50,052 nt of DNA from Desulfonatronum thiodismutans (GTDB lineage Bacteria; Desulfobacterota; Desulfovibrionia; Desulfovibrionales; Desulfonatronaceae): positions 1 through 50,052 of the forward strand of contig NZ_JPIK01000014.1 of NCBI RefSeq assembly GCF_000717475.1. The letters run 5' to 3'. A program made the translations under genes and the position numbers. This document shows, one piece after another, positions 25,385 to 35,114 of the stretch; within the stretch, counting starts at the first letter, position 1, and each line of letters opens with the position of its first letter. The notes beneath the pieces are model-generated. The model was not told the origin of the DNA. It was given only the letters and a program-made list of their open reading frames with translations, and ran no database searches.

Positions 25385-25957
25385 AGGCTCATTATGCGTT
25401 CCGGACTGTTATTATCTTCTGGGAATCCCAACGGGATTCAGTCCCCCAGCCCAGGGTTGCGGCTGAGCCGCTACCCTGGGATATGCGCCATATTTCCGTA
25501 ACCTACCCCAAAGGGGTTGCGTCCTTAAACGTGGAAACGACCAGCAATTTCAACAGACGCAACCCCGTTGGGGTTGTTTTTATTTATTTCAATGATCCCA
25601 GGGTAGTCCAGCCTTTGGCTGACCAAACCCGGGCTGGTGGACGATGCCCCGTTGGGGCATGCACCGATGAAGAATCATGCATTGGCGAGCCAGCTGCCCG
25701 AAACGCATATTGAGACAAGATAAAATGCAAAATTCTGTTTTTATCCAATTTTCAACCGTCAACTTTCAGAGCCTGGTGGAAAATGACTTTTCCACCAGGC
25801 TCTGAAAGGGCGAACCTCATGGCAATTCAAAAGAAAAAGAATGGTTCCGTGGCCGAAAGTTTGATCAGGACCAAATCGGCACTCTTCTCCACGGGTGCGT
25901 TTGAAAGTTTCCCATCCCTGGTTGTCAAAGAATTGCCGTTGGCTTGCTTGACGAGAG
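25385..25957. repeat. Intergenic hairpin-rich interspersed repeat, no gene
   Basis: This 573-bp gap holds an array of short palindromes with one theme: AATCCC-aac-GGGATT near 25420, a long stem CCCAGGGT/ACCCTGGG (25450-25480) enclosing GCGGC/GCCGC, ACCCCaaaGGGGT near 25505, AACCCCgttGGGGTT (25561-25575), an imperfect CCCAGGGT/AACCCGGG stem across about 25597-25633 and ATGCCCCgttGGGGCAT near 25645. Frames through it are open by chance. Related modules are scattered in many unrelated genomes; function unknown. Confidence 0.7.
25764..25807. repeat. Perfect 20-bp inverted repeat with 4-base loop
   Basis: TTTCAGAGCCTGGTGGAAAA (25764-25783) pairs perfectly with 25788-25807 around TGAC. It lies in the gap between the phosphonate operon and the convergent chemoreceptor gene, so it could terminate both, but no clear T tract follows on either side beyond the stem itself. 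Confidence 0.75.
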
Positions 25958-28093
25958 TCAATTCTGTTTCAGTTCCTGCACCAACGTCCGCAGTTCCACT
26001 GCTTGCCGGGCCAATTCAGAGACAGCCTGCGCTGACTGGTCCATGACTTCGCTTGTTTCCAAAGAAATGCGGCTGATGCCCTCCACGCTGCGATTGATTT
26101 CTTCGCTGGCGGCCGATTGTTGCTCTGCCGCCGCGGCAATGGAGCGAACCTGGTCCGCAGCGGCCTCGACCAGGGAGACAATTTCCTGCAGGGACTTTCC
26201 GGACTCGTTGGCTAGTTTTGTGGCTTCTTCAACTGCGGCAACCGCCTGTTCCATGCCTCTGATGGAACCTTGGGTGCCCTCCTGGATGGCGGAGATGGCC
26301 TCGTCGACCTCCTTGGTGGCGTTCATGGTTTTTTCCGCCAACTTGCGGACTTCATCCGCGACAACGGCAAAACCTCGGCCCGCCTCGCCGGCACGCGCCG
26401 CCTCAATGGCTGCGTTCAGCGCCAGTAAATTGGTTTGATCGGCGATGTCGTCGATCACGTTCATAATCTTTCCAATTTGATCAGCCTGACGGCCCAGGGT
26501 GGCCAGATCGTTCTTCATGGCCTGGGTCCTTTGTTCGACCTGGTTAATGGCGGCAATGGCCTTGATGACGATTTGCGATCCGTCCTGTGCCCTGCTTCGG
26601 GCCTTATCCGACTCTTCTGAAGCCCGGGATGCGTTTCTGGCCACTTCGAGGACCGTGGCGTTCATCTCTTCCATGGCCGTCGCCGTCTCACCGGTACGGC
26701 CCTTCTGTTCTTCAGCGCCACGGCTGGCCTGCTCGACCTGGGCGGCCAGCTGTTCGGACGCCGAGGTCATCCGTTCCACGACCCGTTCCACGGTCTCCGC
26801 TGCCTGGAGAATGTTTTGATTGGATTGTTCCGTTTCGAGTTTGGCCGCCTCGGCCGCCTTGGACGCGGCTCTGGCATTGTCCATCTGTTGCGCCGCTTCA
26901 TCGGCCTTTTCGTCGGCCTCGCGGATCTTTTCCTTCAAATTGACCACCATGGTCCGCAAGGCCACGGCCAAAGTTCCGATCTCGTCTTTTTGGTCGATTT
27001 CCAACTCGGCGTTCAGGTTGCCGGAAGCCACGGTCACGGCGTAATCCATGCCTTTCCTGACCGGCCTGGTGATGGCCATGGTCAGAAGCCCGCCCAGGCC
27101 CAAGGCCAGGATCACGCCCAGGATCATTCCCGCCACCACCACCAGACGTGCCGTTGTCGCGTCGGCCACGGCCAAGTCCACGGCCTCTGCGGCGGTATCT
27201 TCATTGACCCGGATAAGCTCATCGGCAATGTCCATGACTTGGCGGGCTTCTTGATAGATCGGTCCCATGACCAGGGCGTTGATTCGGTTGCGAAGGTCAT
27301 TAATCTGCTCGACCATCGCAATCAGTTCATCAAAACGGCTGAAAACTTCTTCAGCAGCCGGGCGCATCATTTCACGGTACAGCCTGAGGGCCTCGCTGTC
27401 GTCTCCAAGGAGCAACGCCTGTTGAATGGAACCCACCGCCTGGTGAAAACGGTTATGGGGAACCTGCATTTGTCTGAGCAGTTCCACCAACTGAGGGGAT
27501 TGAAAATCAACATTGGCCATCCAGCGCCCGAAATTGCAGGCCGTGGGGTCATCTCCGCCTTCAAACATGCCGGATTCCAGGATATGATCAAGAACCCGCG
27601 CCTCAGCCTGGAAATGATCGCCGCGAAACAAGCGCAAATTTTCGAGAACGTGGCCCGTGTTCAGAATTCCAAAGGCATGAAACTCCTCCAGCAGGCCAAG
27701 CCATTCAGTGTTCAGATTCCGCCAATTCACAATCTCTCGATCAAACCGTTCCGTGAGTCGATCCTCTTCCGCCGTTGCCGGCAGGGTTTTGAAACGCTCC
27801 CAGTGTTTGAAGATGTCCTGTTGGAAACTTTGGAAGTGTTCAAGTTGGTATTGCCGCTCCTCCATGCTGAGAAACGCCGCCATGAGCGTGCGCTGAGGGA
27901 TGATTATTCCTTGCATCGCCTGATTCACCTCCAGCAAGGACTGAATGGACGGCAGACGCACCTGCCCGACTTCCTCGATGTGGCTCGATAAATTTCGCGT
28001 GCCCCATAAGCCGAAACCACCAACGATCAACACAATCATTGCAACGCAGATAAAACCGCCGATGAGCTTCACGCCGAGCCTTATGTTTTTCAT
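25958..28093 (-). CDS. Methyl-accepting chemotaxis protein with a CZB-like periplasmic motif
   Basis: 711 residues: TM1 about 8-30, a periplasmic region of about 280 residues, TM2 near 316-340, HAMP ([19 protein letters not shown]), coiled coil and the MCP signalling hairpin with [20 protein letters not shown]. In the periplasmic part H160, C186 in ACNFGRW, H213 and H217 (PHNRFH) match the zinc-binding pattern of CZB domains, which usually sit at the cytoplasmic C-terminus. It may sense zinc or a redox/oxidant signal outside the membrane. It ends VQELKQN without a CheR pentapeptide. Stand-alone gene; no chemotaxis kinase nearby. Confidence 0.93.
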   Translation of the reverse strand: MKNIRLGVKLIGGFICVAMIVLIVGGFGLWGTRNLSSHIEEVGQVRLPSIQSLLEVNQAMQGIIIPQRTLMAAFLSMEERQYQLEHFQSFQQDIFKHWERFKTLPATAEEDRLTERFDREIVNWRNLNTEWLGLLEEFHAFGILNTGHVLENLRLFRGDHFQAEARVLDHILESGMFEGGDDPTACNFGRWMANVDFQSPQLVELLRQMQVPHNRFHQAVGSIQQALLLGDDSEALRLYREMMRPAAEEVFSRFDELIAMVEQINDLRNRINALVMGPIYQEARQVMDIADELIRVNEDTAAEAVDLAVADATTARLVVVAGMILGVILALGLGGLLTMAITRPVRKGMDYAVTVASGNLNAELEIDQKDEIGTLAVALRTMVVNLKEKIREADEKADEAAQQMDNARAASKAAEAAKLETEQSNQNILQAAETVERVVERMTSASEQLAAQVEQASRGAEEQKGRTGETATAMEEMNATVLEVARNASRASEESDKARSRAQDGSQIVIKAIAAINQVEQRTQAMKNDLATLGRQADQIGKIMNVIDDIADQTNLLALNAAIEAARAGEAGRGFAVVADEVRKLAEKTMNATKEVDEAISAIQEGTQGSIRGMEQAVAAVEEATKLANESGKSLQEIVSLVEAAADQVRSIAAAAEQQSAASEEINRSVEGISRISLETSEVMDQSAQAVSELARQAVELRTLVQELKQN

Positions 28094-28362
28094 TTCCGTT
28101 CATCCTGGTTGAGTTGTTTATAAGCCGCAAAACGAAGAGCAAAATCAGAAATCCATAAACATACAAAATAGTTATTACGTCTATCGTTTGGATTGGTATT
28201 GCACATATTCACTGCCAGAATCCGGGAGCCATGGCAAGCAACCTCAAAGGGACAGCCGCGCCGTGGTCGGGACCATGACGACTACTCTTCTGGGCTAGCC
28301 TACTCCCAGGTCTTCATGGCCCAGGGCATCCTCATGGCCAAACATGTTGAGCCATCTCCGCG

Positions 28363-29364
28363 CTACGTATTCAACAAATGGAGATTACCCAAAAACTGCT
28401 CGGTACAGCGCTCCCAGGAATAGGTTTCGGCGTGGTTGCGGCAGGTCTGGGGAGAGAGGGGCAGGGCCCGGTGTACGGCCTCGCCCAGGTCGTTGGAAAG
28501 CCATCCGGTTTGGCCGTGGACGACCACGCTTTGGGGGCCGGTTACCGGGTAGGCGGCCACGGGCAACCCGCAGGCCATGGCCTCCAGAAGGACAAGTCCG
28601 AAAGTGTCCGTGGTGCTGGGGAAGACGAAGACGTCGGCGGCGGCAAGATGGGCGGCCAGTTCCTGGCCGCGTTTGGCTCCGACGAACCGGACGGCCGGAT
28701 AGGCCGCTTTGAGTTTTACGAAGGCCGGGCCGTCCCCGACCACGTACTTGGTGCCTGGAATATCCAGGCGGAGGAAATCCTCGATATTTTTCTCCACCGC
28801 CACCCGGCCCATGAACATGGAGATGGGACGCGAAGCGTCCAGATAGTCCTTGCTTCGCGGGCGAAAGAGCCCGGTATCCACGCCCCGGGACCACAGCTTC
28901 AGGTTGGAGAAGCCGCGGGAGCGCAATTCTTCCATCAACAATGGGGAAGCGGTCATCACGGCCTTGGATGGTTTGTGGAACCAGCGGAAAAAGGCGTAGG
29001 AGGCCCGGAGCGGTACGGGAAACCGCAACCGGATGTATTCCGGCAGGCGGGTGTGGTAGGCCGTCGTGAACCCGTGGCCGCGCTTCCAGCAATAATACCG
29101 ACCGGCCCAGCCCATGGGGCCTTCGTTGGCGATGTGGACTGCGTCCGGGCGATAGTCGTCCAGGATGCGGGTCACCTTGCGCCAGGGAAACAGGGCCAGG
29201 CGGATTTCCGGGTACGTGGGGCACGGGAGGCCGGGGAACTGATCCGGGCTGAGCACCAGGACTTCATGGCCTTTCTCCCGGGCGACGCGGACCGTGTTTT
29301 CCAGGGTGGTGACCACGCCGTTGATCAGCGGGGTCCAGACGTCGGTGATCAGGGCGATGCGCAT
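28363..29364 (-). CDS. Glycosyltransferase, GT4 family
   Basis: A 333-residue GT-B fold enzyme. N-terminal acceptor domain opens MRIALITDVWTPLINGVVTT; the C-terminal domain has MGRVAVEKNIEDFL and the EX7E-type PSTTDTFGLVLLEAMACGLP donor-binding motif. ATG 29364 has a GGGAGGAAA site. Close in style to diacylglycerol or phosphatidylinositol glycosyltransferases, and its C-terminal motif is nearly identical to that of the PHP-GT fusion at 35651-38149, so the two are probably paralogues. A glycolipid role is inference. Alone between a chemoreceptor gene and a relic region; no Pho-like array seen upstream. Confidence 0.88.
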   Translation of the reverse strand: MRIALITDVWTPLINGVVTTLENTVRVAREKGHEVLVLSPDQFPGLPCPTYPEIRLALFPWRKVTRILDDYRPDAVHIANEGPMGWAGRYYCWKRGHGFTTAYHTRLPEYIRLRFPVPLRASYAFFRWFHKPSKAVMTASPLLMEELRSRGFSNLKLWSRGVDTGLFRPRSKDYLDASRPISMFMGRVAVEKNIEDFLRLDIPGTKYVVGDGPAFVKLKAAYPAVRFVGAKRGQELAAHLAAADVFVFPSTTDTFGLVLLEAMACGLPVAAYPVTGPQSVVVHGQTGWLSNDLGEAVHRALPLSPQTCRNHAETYSWERCTEQFLGNLHLLNT

Positions 29365-30062
29365 GTTTCCTCCCAGGTGGTCGTTTTGCTTCCGGCTCGA
29401 AGGATCAGGTGTTCATCTCCGGGCGCGGTTGTCTGAATCGGGGAAAACCGGGCCGCGCTTTTTGATCAAATGGTCATGTCCGGGGTGTCCGGTCTGTCCA
29501 AGTCCGGCCCGTGGGAAGGGAAATAACGAGAGCGGGACATTGCCGGGAACTGGGAATCAATGACCGGAAAGGTAATGGCCGATAAGGTGAAGCAATATCA
29601 GCAAACATATCCGGTCAATGTTACGAAACGATGGAGGTTGCGTGTCGATTTCGTTGTGCCTGGAAGGAGGGGCAGCGTGGCCGGGGAGGATGAAAGCGCT
29701 GCGTTTAGGGTGGTTCAAACGTAACGCGTCCAAACCGGGGCTTCTGCTTGATCGGCCCCAGCGGTTCCGGTAAGACCTGCATCTGCTGCTCAACTGGCCC
29801 CCACCCCGGGAACGCCTCACAAACCGGCGGTCTGGCCGCGCCCCTTGAGCCCCTTGACGGGGCAGTCGAACACTCCGAAGAACCGGGACCACCATTGGCT
29901 TCACTGTCTCCACTTTTCAGAATGGCTGTCACGCATGGTGCCAAAGACGCCGTGCTGCTCCAGCTTCAACGCGGAACTGGGGTCAATGCCACGGATGACA
30001 GCGGTAGGTCCGCACTCGCTCTTGCTGTCGAAAAGGGGCATGGCGAGATATGCTGGATACTC
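29365..30062 (+). pseudogene. Gene-poor stretch with an ankyrin-repeat relic
   Basis: Most of these 700 bp show no believable gene. From about 29880 to 30060 one frame (open from 29748) reads FRMAVTHGAKDAVLLQLQRG, then NATDDSGRSALALAVEKGHG: about one and a half ankyrin repeats. The following bases switch without a gap to methyltransferase-like sequence, so it is a broken fragment joined by deletion. Confidence 0.5.
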
Positions 30063-30065
30063 CTT

Positions 30066-30887
30066 GTCGATGATATCCAATCGCTTGGCTACAACGTTTT
30101 GCCCAGACGCTTGATTCCTCGGATTTCGGAGTCCCACAGACCAGGAAAAGGCTTTTCGTCCTTTGTGATCGAAAACAAATGCCAGAACCCATAAGGCCCA
30201 CAGGCAAGACGCCGTCCACCGCAAAAAGTATTCTCGATCTTGACGGGATATGGAGATGCGGCCCACTCGATAATGGGCGAAGGGCCAGAGGCACTCTTCA
30301 GAGAGCAGAAAGGGCAATCCAGGCGCTGGGCATGCGGGTGCCTTTCCTAGCTCGCCAACTATGGACAGACGGTTCAGGAGGGTGGCAGCCGTAATTGCTC
30401 AATAAGCCAGGGCAGCCTGGCATCGGAATACTGTGCTGCCTGGATACCGGCCTTCGCCGGTATGACGGAATGGAGTGCTGCGTTGGCGATTTACCGCAGT
30501 CGTCACCCCGGCGCAGGCCGGGGGCCAGGTGTTTTGGTGTGGTTCACCTGCCCGTAGTTATTGAGCAGTTACTGGCAGCAACTTGATCGTCCCTTACGCA
30601 CCCTGACAACAATGGACCGCTTCGGTCTGGTCACCTGGAAGGGTGATACCCCTATGTTGCGCATGCTCCAGGTGCCGGAGCTGCAGCGGGCAATGGGATT
30701 CGACCCAGGGTTCATCCTGGACAAGGGGGCACGGCAGGACAGGGTGCGCCTTCTTGGTAACGGAGTCAGCCCGCTTGTCATGAAGGCGGTTGTTGGGTCC
30801 CTGTCGGGGGCGCAGGCACTATGTGGGCCAGGGCAATTTTTTCTCACAAAATTTTTCCTGCAATGGCGGCTGATTGACCCTGTTTAG
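30066..30887 (+). pseudogene. C5 DNA methyltransferase relic, split by a MITE
   Basis: The C-terminal half of a cytosine-5 DNA methyltransferase is recognisable. Pieces in order: VDDIQSLGYNV; then, one base shorter in the T-run at 30097-30100, the frame continues as DFGVPQTRKRLFVLCD (motif VIII), STAKSILDLD, PLDNGRRARGTL and TDGSGGWQ; after the 183-bp insert WQQLDRPLRTLTTMDRFGLV, PELQRAMGF (motif IX) and RVRLLGNGVSP (motif X). The N-terminal half with the catalytic PC motif is missing. Removing the insert plus one TGGCAGC copy rejoins the frame exactly. The gene is not functional. Confidence 0.88.
30390..30572. mobile_element. MITE-like element with terminal inverted repeats and 7-bp target duplication
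   Basis: Ends GTAATTGCTCAATAA (30391-30405) and its near-perfect reverse complement at 30558-30572 (14 of 15). Flanks are TGGCAGC at 30383-30389 and 30573-30579, a direct repeat fitting a target-site duplication. The inside has no gene but two hairpin units, one of the TACCGGC/GCCGGTA type (30440-30467) and one around CCCCGGC/GCCGGGG (30505-30523). It interrupts the methyltransferase relic. Confidence 0.75.
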
Positions 30888-31223
30888 AACGGCTCGAAAC
30901 TCCATCGCCGGCTTCGTACCATCAAGCCGTTGCGTTATAAAAATAACGACTTGTGCTCTTTGCATTGGGCAACGCCTTGATGAACGATTCCTGGTTCAGT
31001 CAGACAATCGATCCGCCCCAAGCAGGGTCAACCAGCCTCCAATTTTTCAAATGGTTACGTGAGAACAAAATTGCCCTGCTATGCGGGCATGAGGTAGTGG
31101 ACATCGCGTGCCGGGCGTGTCATCACGGCCGCCGACCTCGAATCCCTGTTCCGTAATCTCAATGTGGACGCTTGATTCCACCGATCAGTTCAAACGCGAC
31201 CCGGCAATTGAAACATTCTTTCC
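30888..31223. other. Intergenic stretch with gene debris
   Basis: No complete gene is seen. On the plus strand 31113-31175 reads GRVITAADLESLFRNLNVDA with a stop, a well-formed C-terminus of some unknown protein lacking its front. It lies about 50 bp before the MATE gene. Confidence 0.3.
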
Positions 31224-32612
31224 ATGTCCCGCATCAACCCGATTCTGACCGGTTCGGTCCTGACAAGCTTCTTTCGACTCTGGCTGCCCTCTCTGGGGGG
31301 CCTCATGGCCATGACTTCGGCAAGCATCGTTGACGGCATCTTCATTGGAAACTATGTGGGTGCCACCGCGCTGGCCGCAGTGAACCTGATCATCCCGTTC
31401 CTTGGAATCCTTTTCGGCATCACCTTCATGCTGAGCATGGGCGGGACGGTTCGGGCCGGAACGTATATCGGCCAGGGCAATGCGACCGCTGCCGGCGCGA
31501 TCTTCTCCAAGACCCTGCTGGCTGCTCTTGTCTTTGTTCTGCTGGTCACGGGTTTGGGCCTGCTCTTGGAGACATCGCTGCTGCGCGCCCTGGGCGGCAA
31601 TGAGGACGTGCTCCCGATGATGCGGACCTATTTCCGGATCATCATGGGGTTTACCTGGGCGCATTTGCTGACCGTGGTCATGTATTTTTTCGTCAGGGTG
31701 GACGGATATCCGGGCCTTGCCGCCCTGGCGCTGATCCTTGGCTCGATGACCAATCTTGTCCTGGATTATCTGTTCATCGTCCGTTTCGGATGGGGCATCG
31801 CCGGCGCGGCCTGGGCTACGGGCATCTCCCAGGCCCTGCCCTTCCTGGTGCTGTGCGCTTACTTTCTCTTTCCTCAACGCCGGTTGATCTTCCACCTCCG
31901 ACAGACAAAATGGCGTGAATTGTTTCGTTCCGCGTTCAACGGCCTTTCCGAATGCATCAACGAGATATCCGCCTCGATTATCGCCCTGTTCCTGAATTGG
32001 ATGTTCATGACGCGGTTCGGCGTCAACGGCGTGGCGGCCATCACCGTGGTGAACTATATGATGATCGTCGGGCTGATGATGGTTTTCTCCCTTGGCGACG
32101 CGGGCGGGGTATTCATCAGCCAGAATTACGGCGCGGGCAAGGTCCGGCGCATTCGCCGCTTTCTGCTGATCTGCCTTGCCGTGGCCCTGCTGCTCGCCTC
32201 GACCTGCATCTGGCTTCTGGTCTTCCATCCGGTCCCCCTTGTCCGTGCGTTTCTCGGCCCGGAGGATCAGGACGTGATCCATTTGACCGTCGGACTTTTG
32301 GGGTATTTCTGGCCAGTTTTCGCGGTCAACGGCCTGAATCTGGTCATCACGTCCTATTTGACCGCCCTTCATCTGCCGCTGCAATCTTCGATCATCGCCC
32401 TTGCCCGCAGCCTGGTCTTGCCAGTGATGCTCCTGCTGACCCTGTTTTACGCGTTTCCGGATATCCCGTTCATCCTGGCCATCCCCCTGGCCGAACTGAT
32501 CACGTTTGTTCTGGCTGCATGCTTTCTGGCCCGCTTTTTCCCCAATCAGGCGCTTTTTGGCAAGCTGCACGCCGCGCGGCCATTGGCCGGAGAAGACGCA
32601 GGCCAGAGCTGA
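31224..32612 (+). CDS. MATE family multidrug/cation efflux transporter
   Basis: A 462-residue polytopic membrane protein with 12 TM helices in two homologous halves. Characteristic segments: SLGGLMAMTSASIVDGIFIGNYVG in the first, and LSECINEISASIIALFLNW with QNYGAGKVRRIRRF in the second. Exports drugs or organic cations in exchange for protons or sodium. Closest in style to MepA-like members. An ATPase-GNAT fusion gene follows 144 bp downstream on the same strand, suggesting functional association. Confidence 0.93.
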   Translation: MSRINPILTGSVLTSFFRLWLPSLGGLMAMTSASIVDGIFIGNYVGATALAAVNLIIPFLGILFGITFMLSMGGTVRAGTYIGQGNATAAGAIFSKTLLAALVFVLLVTGLGLLLETSLLRALGGNEDVLPMMRTYFRIIMGFTWAHLLTVVMYFFVRVDGYPGLAALALILGSMTNLVLDYLFIVRFGWGIAGAAWATGISQALPFLVLCAYFLFPQRRLIFHLRQTKWRELFRSAFNGLSECINEISASIIALFLNWMFMTRFGVNGVAAITVVNYMMIVGLMMVFSLGDAGGVFISQNYGAGKVRRIRRFLLICLAVALLLASTCIWLLVFHPVPLVRAFLGPEDQDVIHLTVGLLGYFWPVFAVNGLNLVITSYLTALHLPLQSSIIALARSLVLPVMLLLTLFYAFPDIPFILAIPLAELITFVLAACFLARFFPNQALFGKLHAARPLAGEDAGQS

Positions 32613-32756
32613 AGGCACTAAGTCCCCGGTCCGGACCAAGATGACTCGCGGCCTTCTCCGCAACACCTTGGTCTTACTGACCGCCAACCACGTTTTCACC
32701 GACCACTGCCTTGCGCACCAAGCGCGTTGTGTGCCAAGCTTTAAAGAGGATACGGT

Positions 32757-34298
32757 ATGCGAGTTTACGAAACGCTTATTCTCCACCTTCCGGCAAAAAC
32801 GCGCTTCGCCGCCGCGGCCGTGGCCGCGGCCCGGGAGTATGCCTCGGCTGTTGGCTTTGACGGCAGGGATCTCTCCCGGATCTGCCTGGCCCTGGAAGAG
32901 GCGGTCTGCCACGCCGTCAGCCTGGGCTACGGCGGGGAGCGGGACATGCTGCGCGTCACCCTGGGCCGGACCGCCTTGGGGCTGCAAACAAGCATCCTGT
33001 CCAAGGGACTGCCCCTTGACGAAGAGGCCCTGCCCCGGTTTGATCCGCACCGACTGCAATCCGAGGAAGACATGACCGGCATGCATGCCCACCTGCTCCG
33101 CGGTATGGTGGACAAGGCTGTTTTCGCGACCCTCAAGGGCAACAGGCGCAAAATCACCTTGTTCATCAACCTGCCGGTCGGATCCGCGGCCCACGGTCAG
33201 CCTGACCATGCCCAGCAAGATCCGGTGTCCAAGGATCCCGCACTGACCACGATCATCCGCCCGGCCGGACCGGAAGATGCGGAAGGGATTTCCCGGCTGG
33301 CCCTGCGTGCCCATGGCTCCCTTCTGTTCAACGCGGACATTTATTACCCGGCACGGGTCCGGGAAATGCTCGAGCAGGGCGAAATGCGCTCCATGGTGGC
33401 GGTAACGCCGCGCGGGGAAATTCTCGGGCACGGGGCGCTCGTGGATGAAGCGCCCGGGGGGCTGGTGGAGGAGATGACCTACGCGCTCGTGGACCGACGC
33501 GTGCGGGGTCGACACTGCTCCGACGAACTCGCGGCGGCTCTGCTGGCCAACGCCCGTGAACGCGACCTGCATGGCCTCCATGCCCTGGCCGTCTGCAACC
33601 ATGTCCTTTCCCAGCGATCCGCCCTGGCCGTCGGTTTTCGGGAATGCGCCCTGCTCCTGGGGGCCAGCCCTCCGTCCAAATCCTGGAGCAAGGCCGAAAA
33701 ACACTCTGACGCTGCGCAGGAGCCGCATCGCATCGCCAATCTCCAGTTGATCCTGCCCCTGCGTCCGCTGCCTCCCGCCCCCCTGTTCGTCCCAAGGCGG
33801 CACGCGGCCATGATACATCGCATCCGCGAGCACCTGGGCATGACCGGGGCGGATGCGGGGCGCACCTCCCGGACATGGGGTGAAACCGGGCAAAACGATC
33901 TTCAGGGCGGCAACGCGCGGATCCGGGTGGAAACCGATCCCAAGGAAGGATGGGCCTGGATCGTCGTGCTGGATTACGGCAAGGACGCGGTAGACCGCGT
34001 GGCCCGTCAACAACGTCGGCTGTGCGCCCAGGGCCTGTCCGTGATATTCCTGATGCTCCCCCTGGACCTCCCGGCCGCGGCAACCATGACCCAGGGCTTC
34101 GAGGAAATGGGATTCTTCTTTTCCGGGATCACCCTCTGCCCCCAAGGCCGGGTCCACCTGGCCCTGCAATGCGTCAACGGCGACCCCGGATACGACGCAG
34201 TTCAGGTCCATTCGCCCTTTGCCCGCGAACTGCTGGACTACGTCCGGGCGTGCGGAAGCGGCAGGCCTGCTGAAGAGACCTCTTGCAAAAAGCCATGA
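32757..34298 (+). CDS. RsbW-like ATPase domain fused to a GNAT acetyltransferase
   Basis: 513 residues with two or three domains. Residues 1-140 resemble serine-protein-kinase/anti-sigma ATPase domains of the HATPase_c_2 type (LEEAVCHAVSLGYGG as the N-box, followed by a GMHAHLLRGMVDKAVF segment). The asparagine usually binding Mg is replaced, so catalysis is doubtful. Residues about 160-310 are GNAT-like (IIRPAGPEDAEGISRLAL, VRGRHCSDELAAALL). The C-terminal 200 residues are not recognised but have another alpha/beta pattern (WIVVLDYGKDAVDRVARQQ). It follows a MATE transporter. Possibly a stress switch coupled to export or acetylation; substrate unknown. Confidence 0.78.
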   Translation: MRVYETLILHLPAKTRFAAAAVAAAREYASAVGFDGRDLSRICLALEEAVCHAVSLGYGGERDMLRVTLGRTALGLQTSILSKGLPLDEEALPRFDPHRLQSEEDMTGMHAHLLRGMVDKAVFATLKGNRRKITLFINLPVGSAAHGQPDHAQQDPVSKDPALTTIIRPAGPEDAEGISRLALRAHGSLLFNADIYYPARVREMLEQGEMRSMVAVTPRGEILGHGALVDEAPGGLVEEMTYALVDRRVRGRHCSDELAAALLANARERDLHGLHALAVCNHVLSQRSALAVGFRECALLLGASPPSKSWSKAEKHSDAAQEPHRIANLQLILPLRPLPPAPLFVPRRHAAMIHRIREHLGMTGADAGRTSRTWGETGQNDLQGGNARIRVETDPKEGWAWIVVLDYGKDAVDRVARQQRRLCAQGLSVIFLMLPLDLPAAATMTQGFEEMGFFFSGITLCPQGRVHLALQCVNGDPGYDAVQVHSPFARELLDYVRACGSGRPAEETSCKKP

Positions 34299-34302
34299 TT
34301 TT

Positions 34303-34530
34303 TTAGCCAAACAGCTTGTTCATGGTATTTGCCGACATGTCCAGGATGTTCAGCCTGGCATCCTGCCACAACACCGCCTCCTTGCTCGGCCCCGGCACGC
34401 AACCCAAACGCCGCAACACCACCATGGGGAGCATTACCAGACGATACCGCGGCGGCCGGTACGGCCCGCACAAGCGATTGGCGATTTCCCGGTTGTGGGC
34501 TTTACGTTGTTCCTGGAGGTGTAGGTTCAT
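34303..34530 (-). pseudogene. HsdM (type I restriction methylase) N-terminal fragment
   Basis: From ATG 34530 the frame reads HNREIANRLCGPYRPPRYRL, then MLPMVVLRRLGCVPGPSKEAV and NILDMSANTMNKLFG, then a stop. These match the N-terminal helical domain of HsdM (VILPFTVLRRLDCVL-type motif). The whole methyltransferase domain is absent and the part between the first helix and YRL is shortened. A leftover of a type I restriction system. Confidence 0.75.
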
Positions 34531-34637
34531 TGGGTTGAGGCTTCCTTTGGTGCTGGTATTGCCACCTTCCTTGCCGAGTGGTGATTTAGAGGCCGGATGT
34601 GGAGCCCCTTCCACGAAAGATTCCCGGTGCAGGACAG

Positions 34638-35114
34638 CTACGCCGGCCAATCCTGATCAAGTAAAAAGTCAATGAGATTTTTATGGATGATGCCTTCCCG
34701 GCTCAAGTCAAATCTGTCCAGACTCAAGACCATTTTCGGAAAATTGTCCCGAACCGCCAGAAGCGATGAGAATTCCCGTTCCGCCACGGCTTGGTCAGGG
34801 ATCAGGTACGCGACCTGGATATGGATTTTTTGGGATGCTTTTTCAGCGACAAAGTCGATCTCCTTACCGTTCGACTTCCCGATCCGCACTGTGTATCCCC
34901 TGCGCAACAGCTCGATGTAGACGATATTCTCCAGAATCTGATTGATGTCTCTCTGGTTGTGTCCGTAAATGGCTTCCCGGATGCCGTGGTCGGCCAGGAA
35001 AATTTTCTCCTGAAATTGGAGTAGTCTTTTTCCCTGCACATCTTCACGCGGCACGAGGTAAAGAAGGCATGCATCCTGGGCGGTGACCTTTGAACGTGAA
35101 GGGCTCAGAGCCAC
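34638..35114 (-). pseudogene. DUF4143 domain, C-terminal fragment of an AAA ATPase
   Basis: The segment FLADHGIREAIYGHNQRDIN to GKEIDFVAEKASQKIHIQVA and the final LSLDRFDLSREGIIHKNLID is the nuclease-like DUF4143 domain that normally ends 400-residue AAA_14 ATPases. Here the ATPase part is lost; the first 15-20 codons (35114 to about 35080) are unrelated sequence joined at a deletion next to the hicA fragment. Non-functional is likely. Confidence 0.78.

Noticed and set aside
25336..25713. Open frame running through the hairpin repeat after the phosphonate operon
   Set aside because: It starts inside the preceding gene in another frame and follows the repeat; the product would be encoded by palindromes.
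29714..29728. A 15-base match (TTCAAACGTAACGCG) to part of the array at 42694-42708, suggesting another Pho box
   Set aside because: No second unit lies 11 bp away at 29714, and no gene is placed to use it.
29748..29800. GPSGSGKT-like Walker A at the start of a plus-strand frame
   Set aside because: No other ATPase motif follows and the frame soon becomes low-complexity, so it is chance or debris.
31185..34310. A 1041-codon minus-strand frame opposite the MATE and ATPase-GNAT genes
   Set aside because: It spans two genes with strong family motifs on the plus strand and has no recognisable domain.
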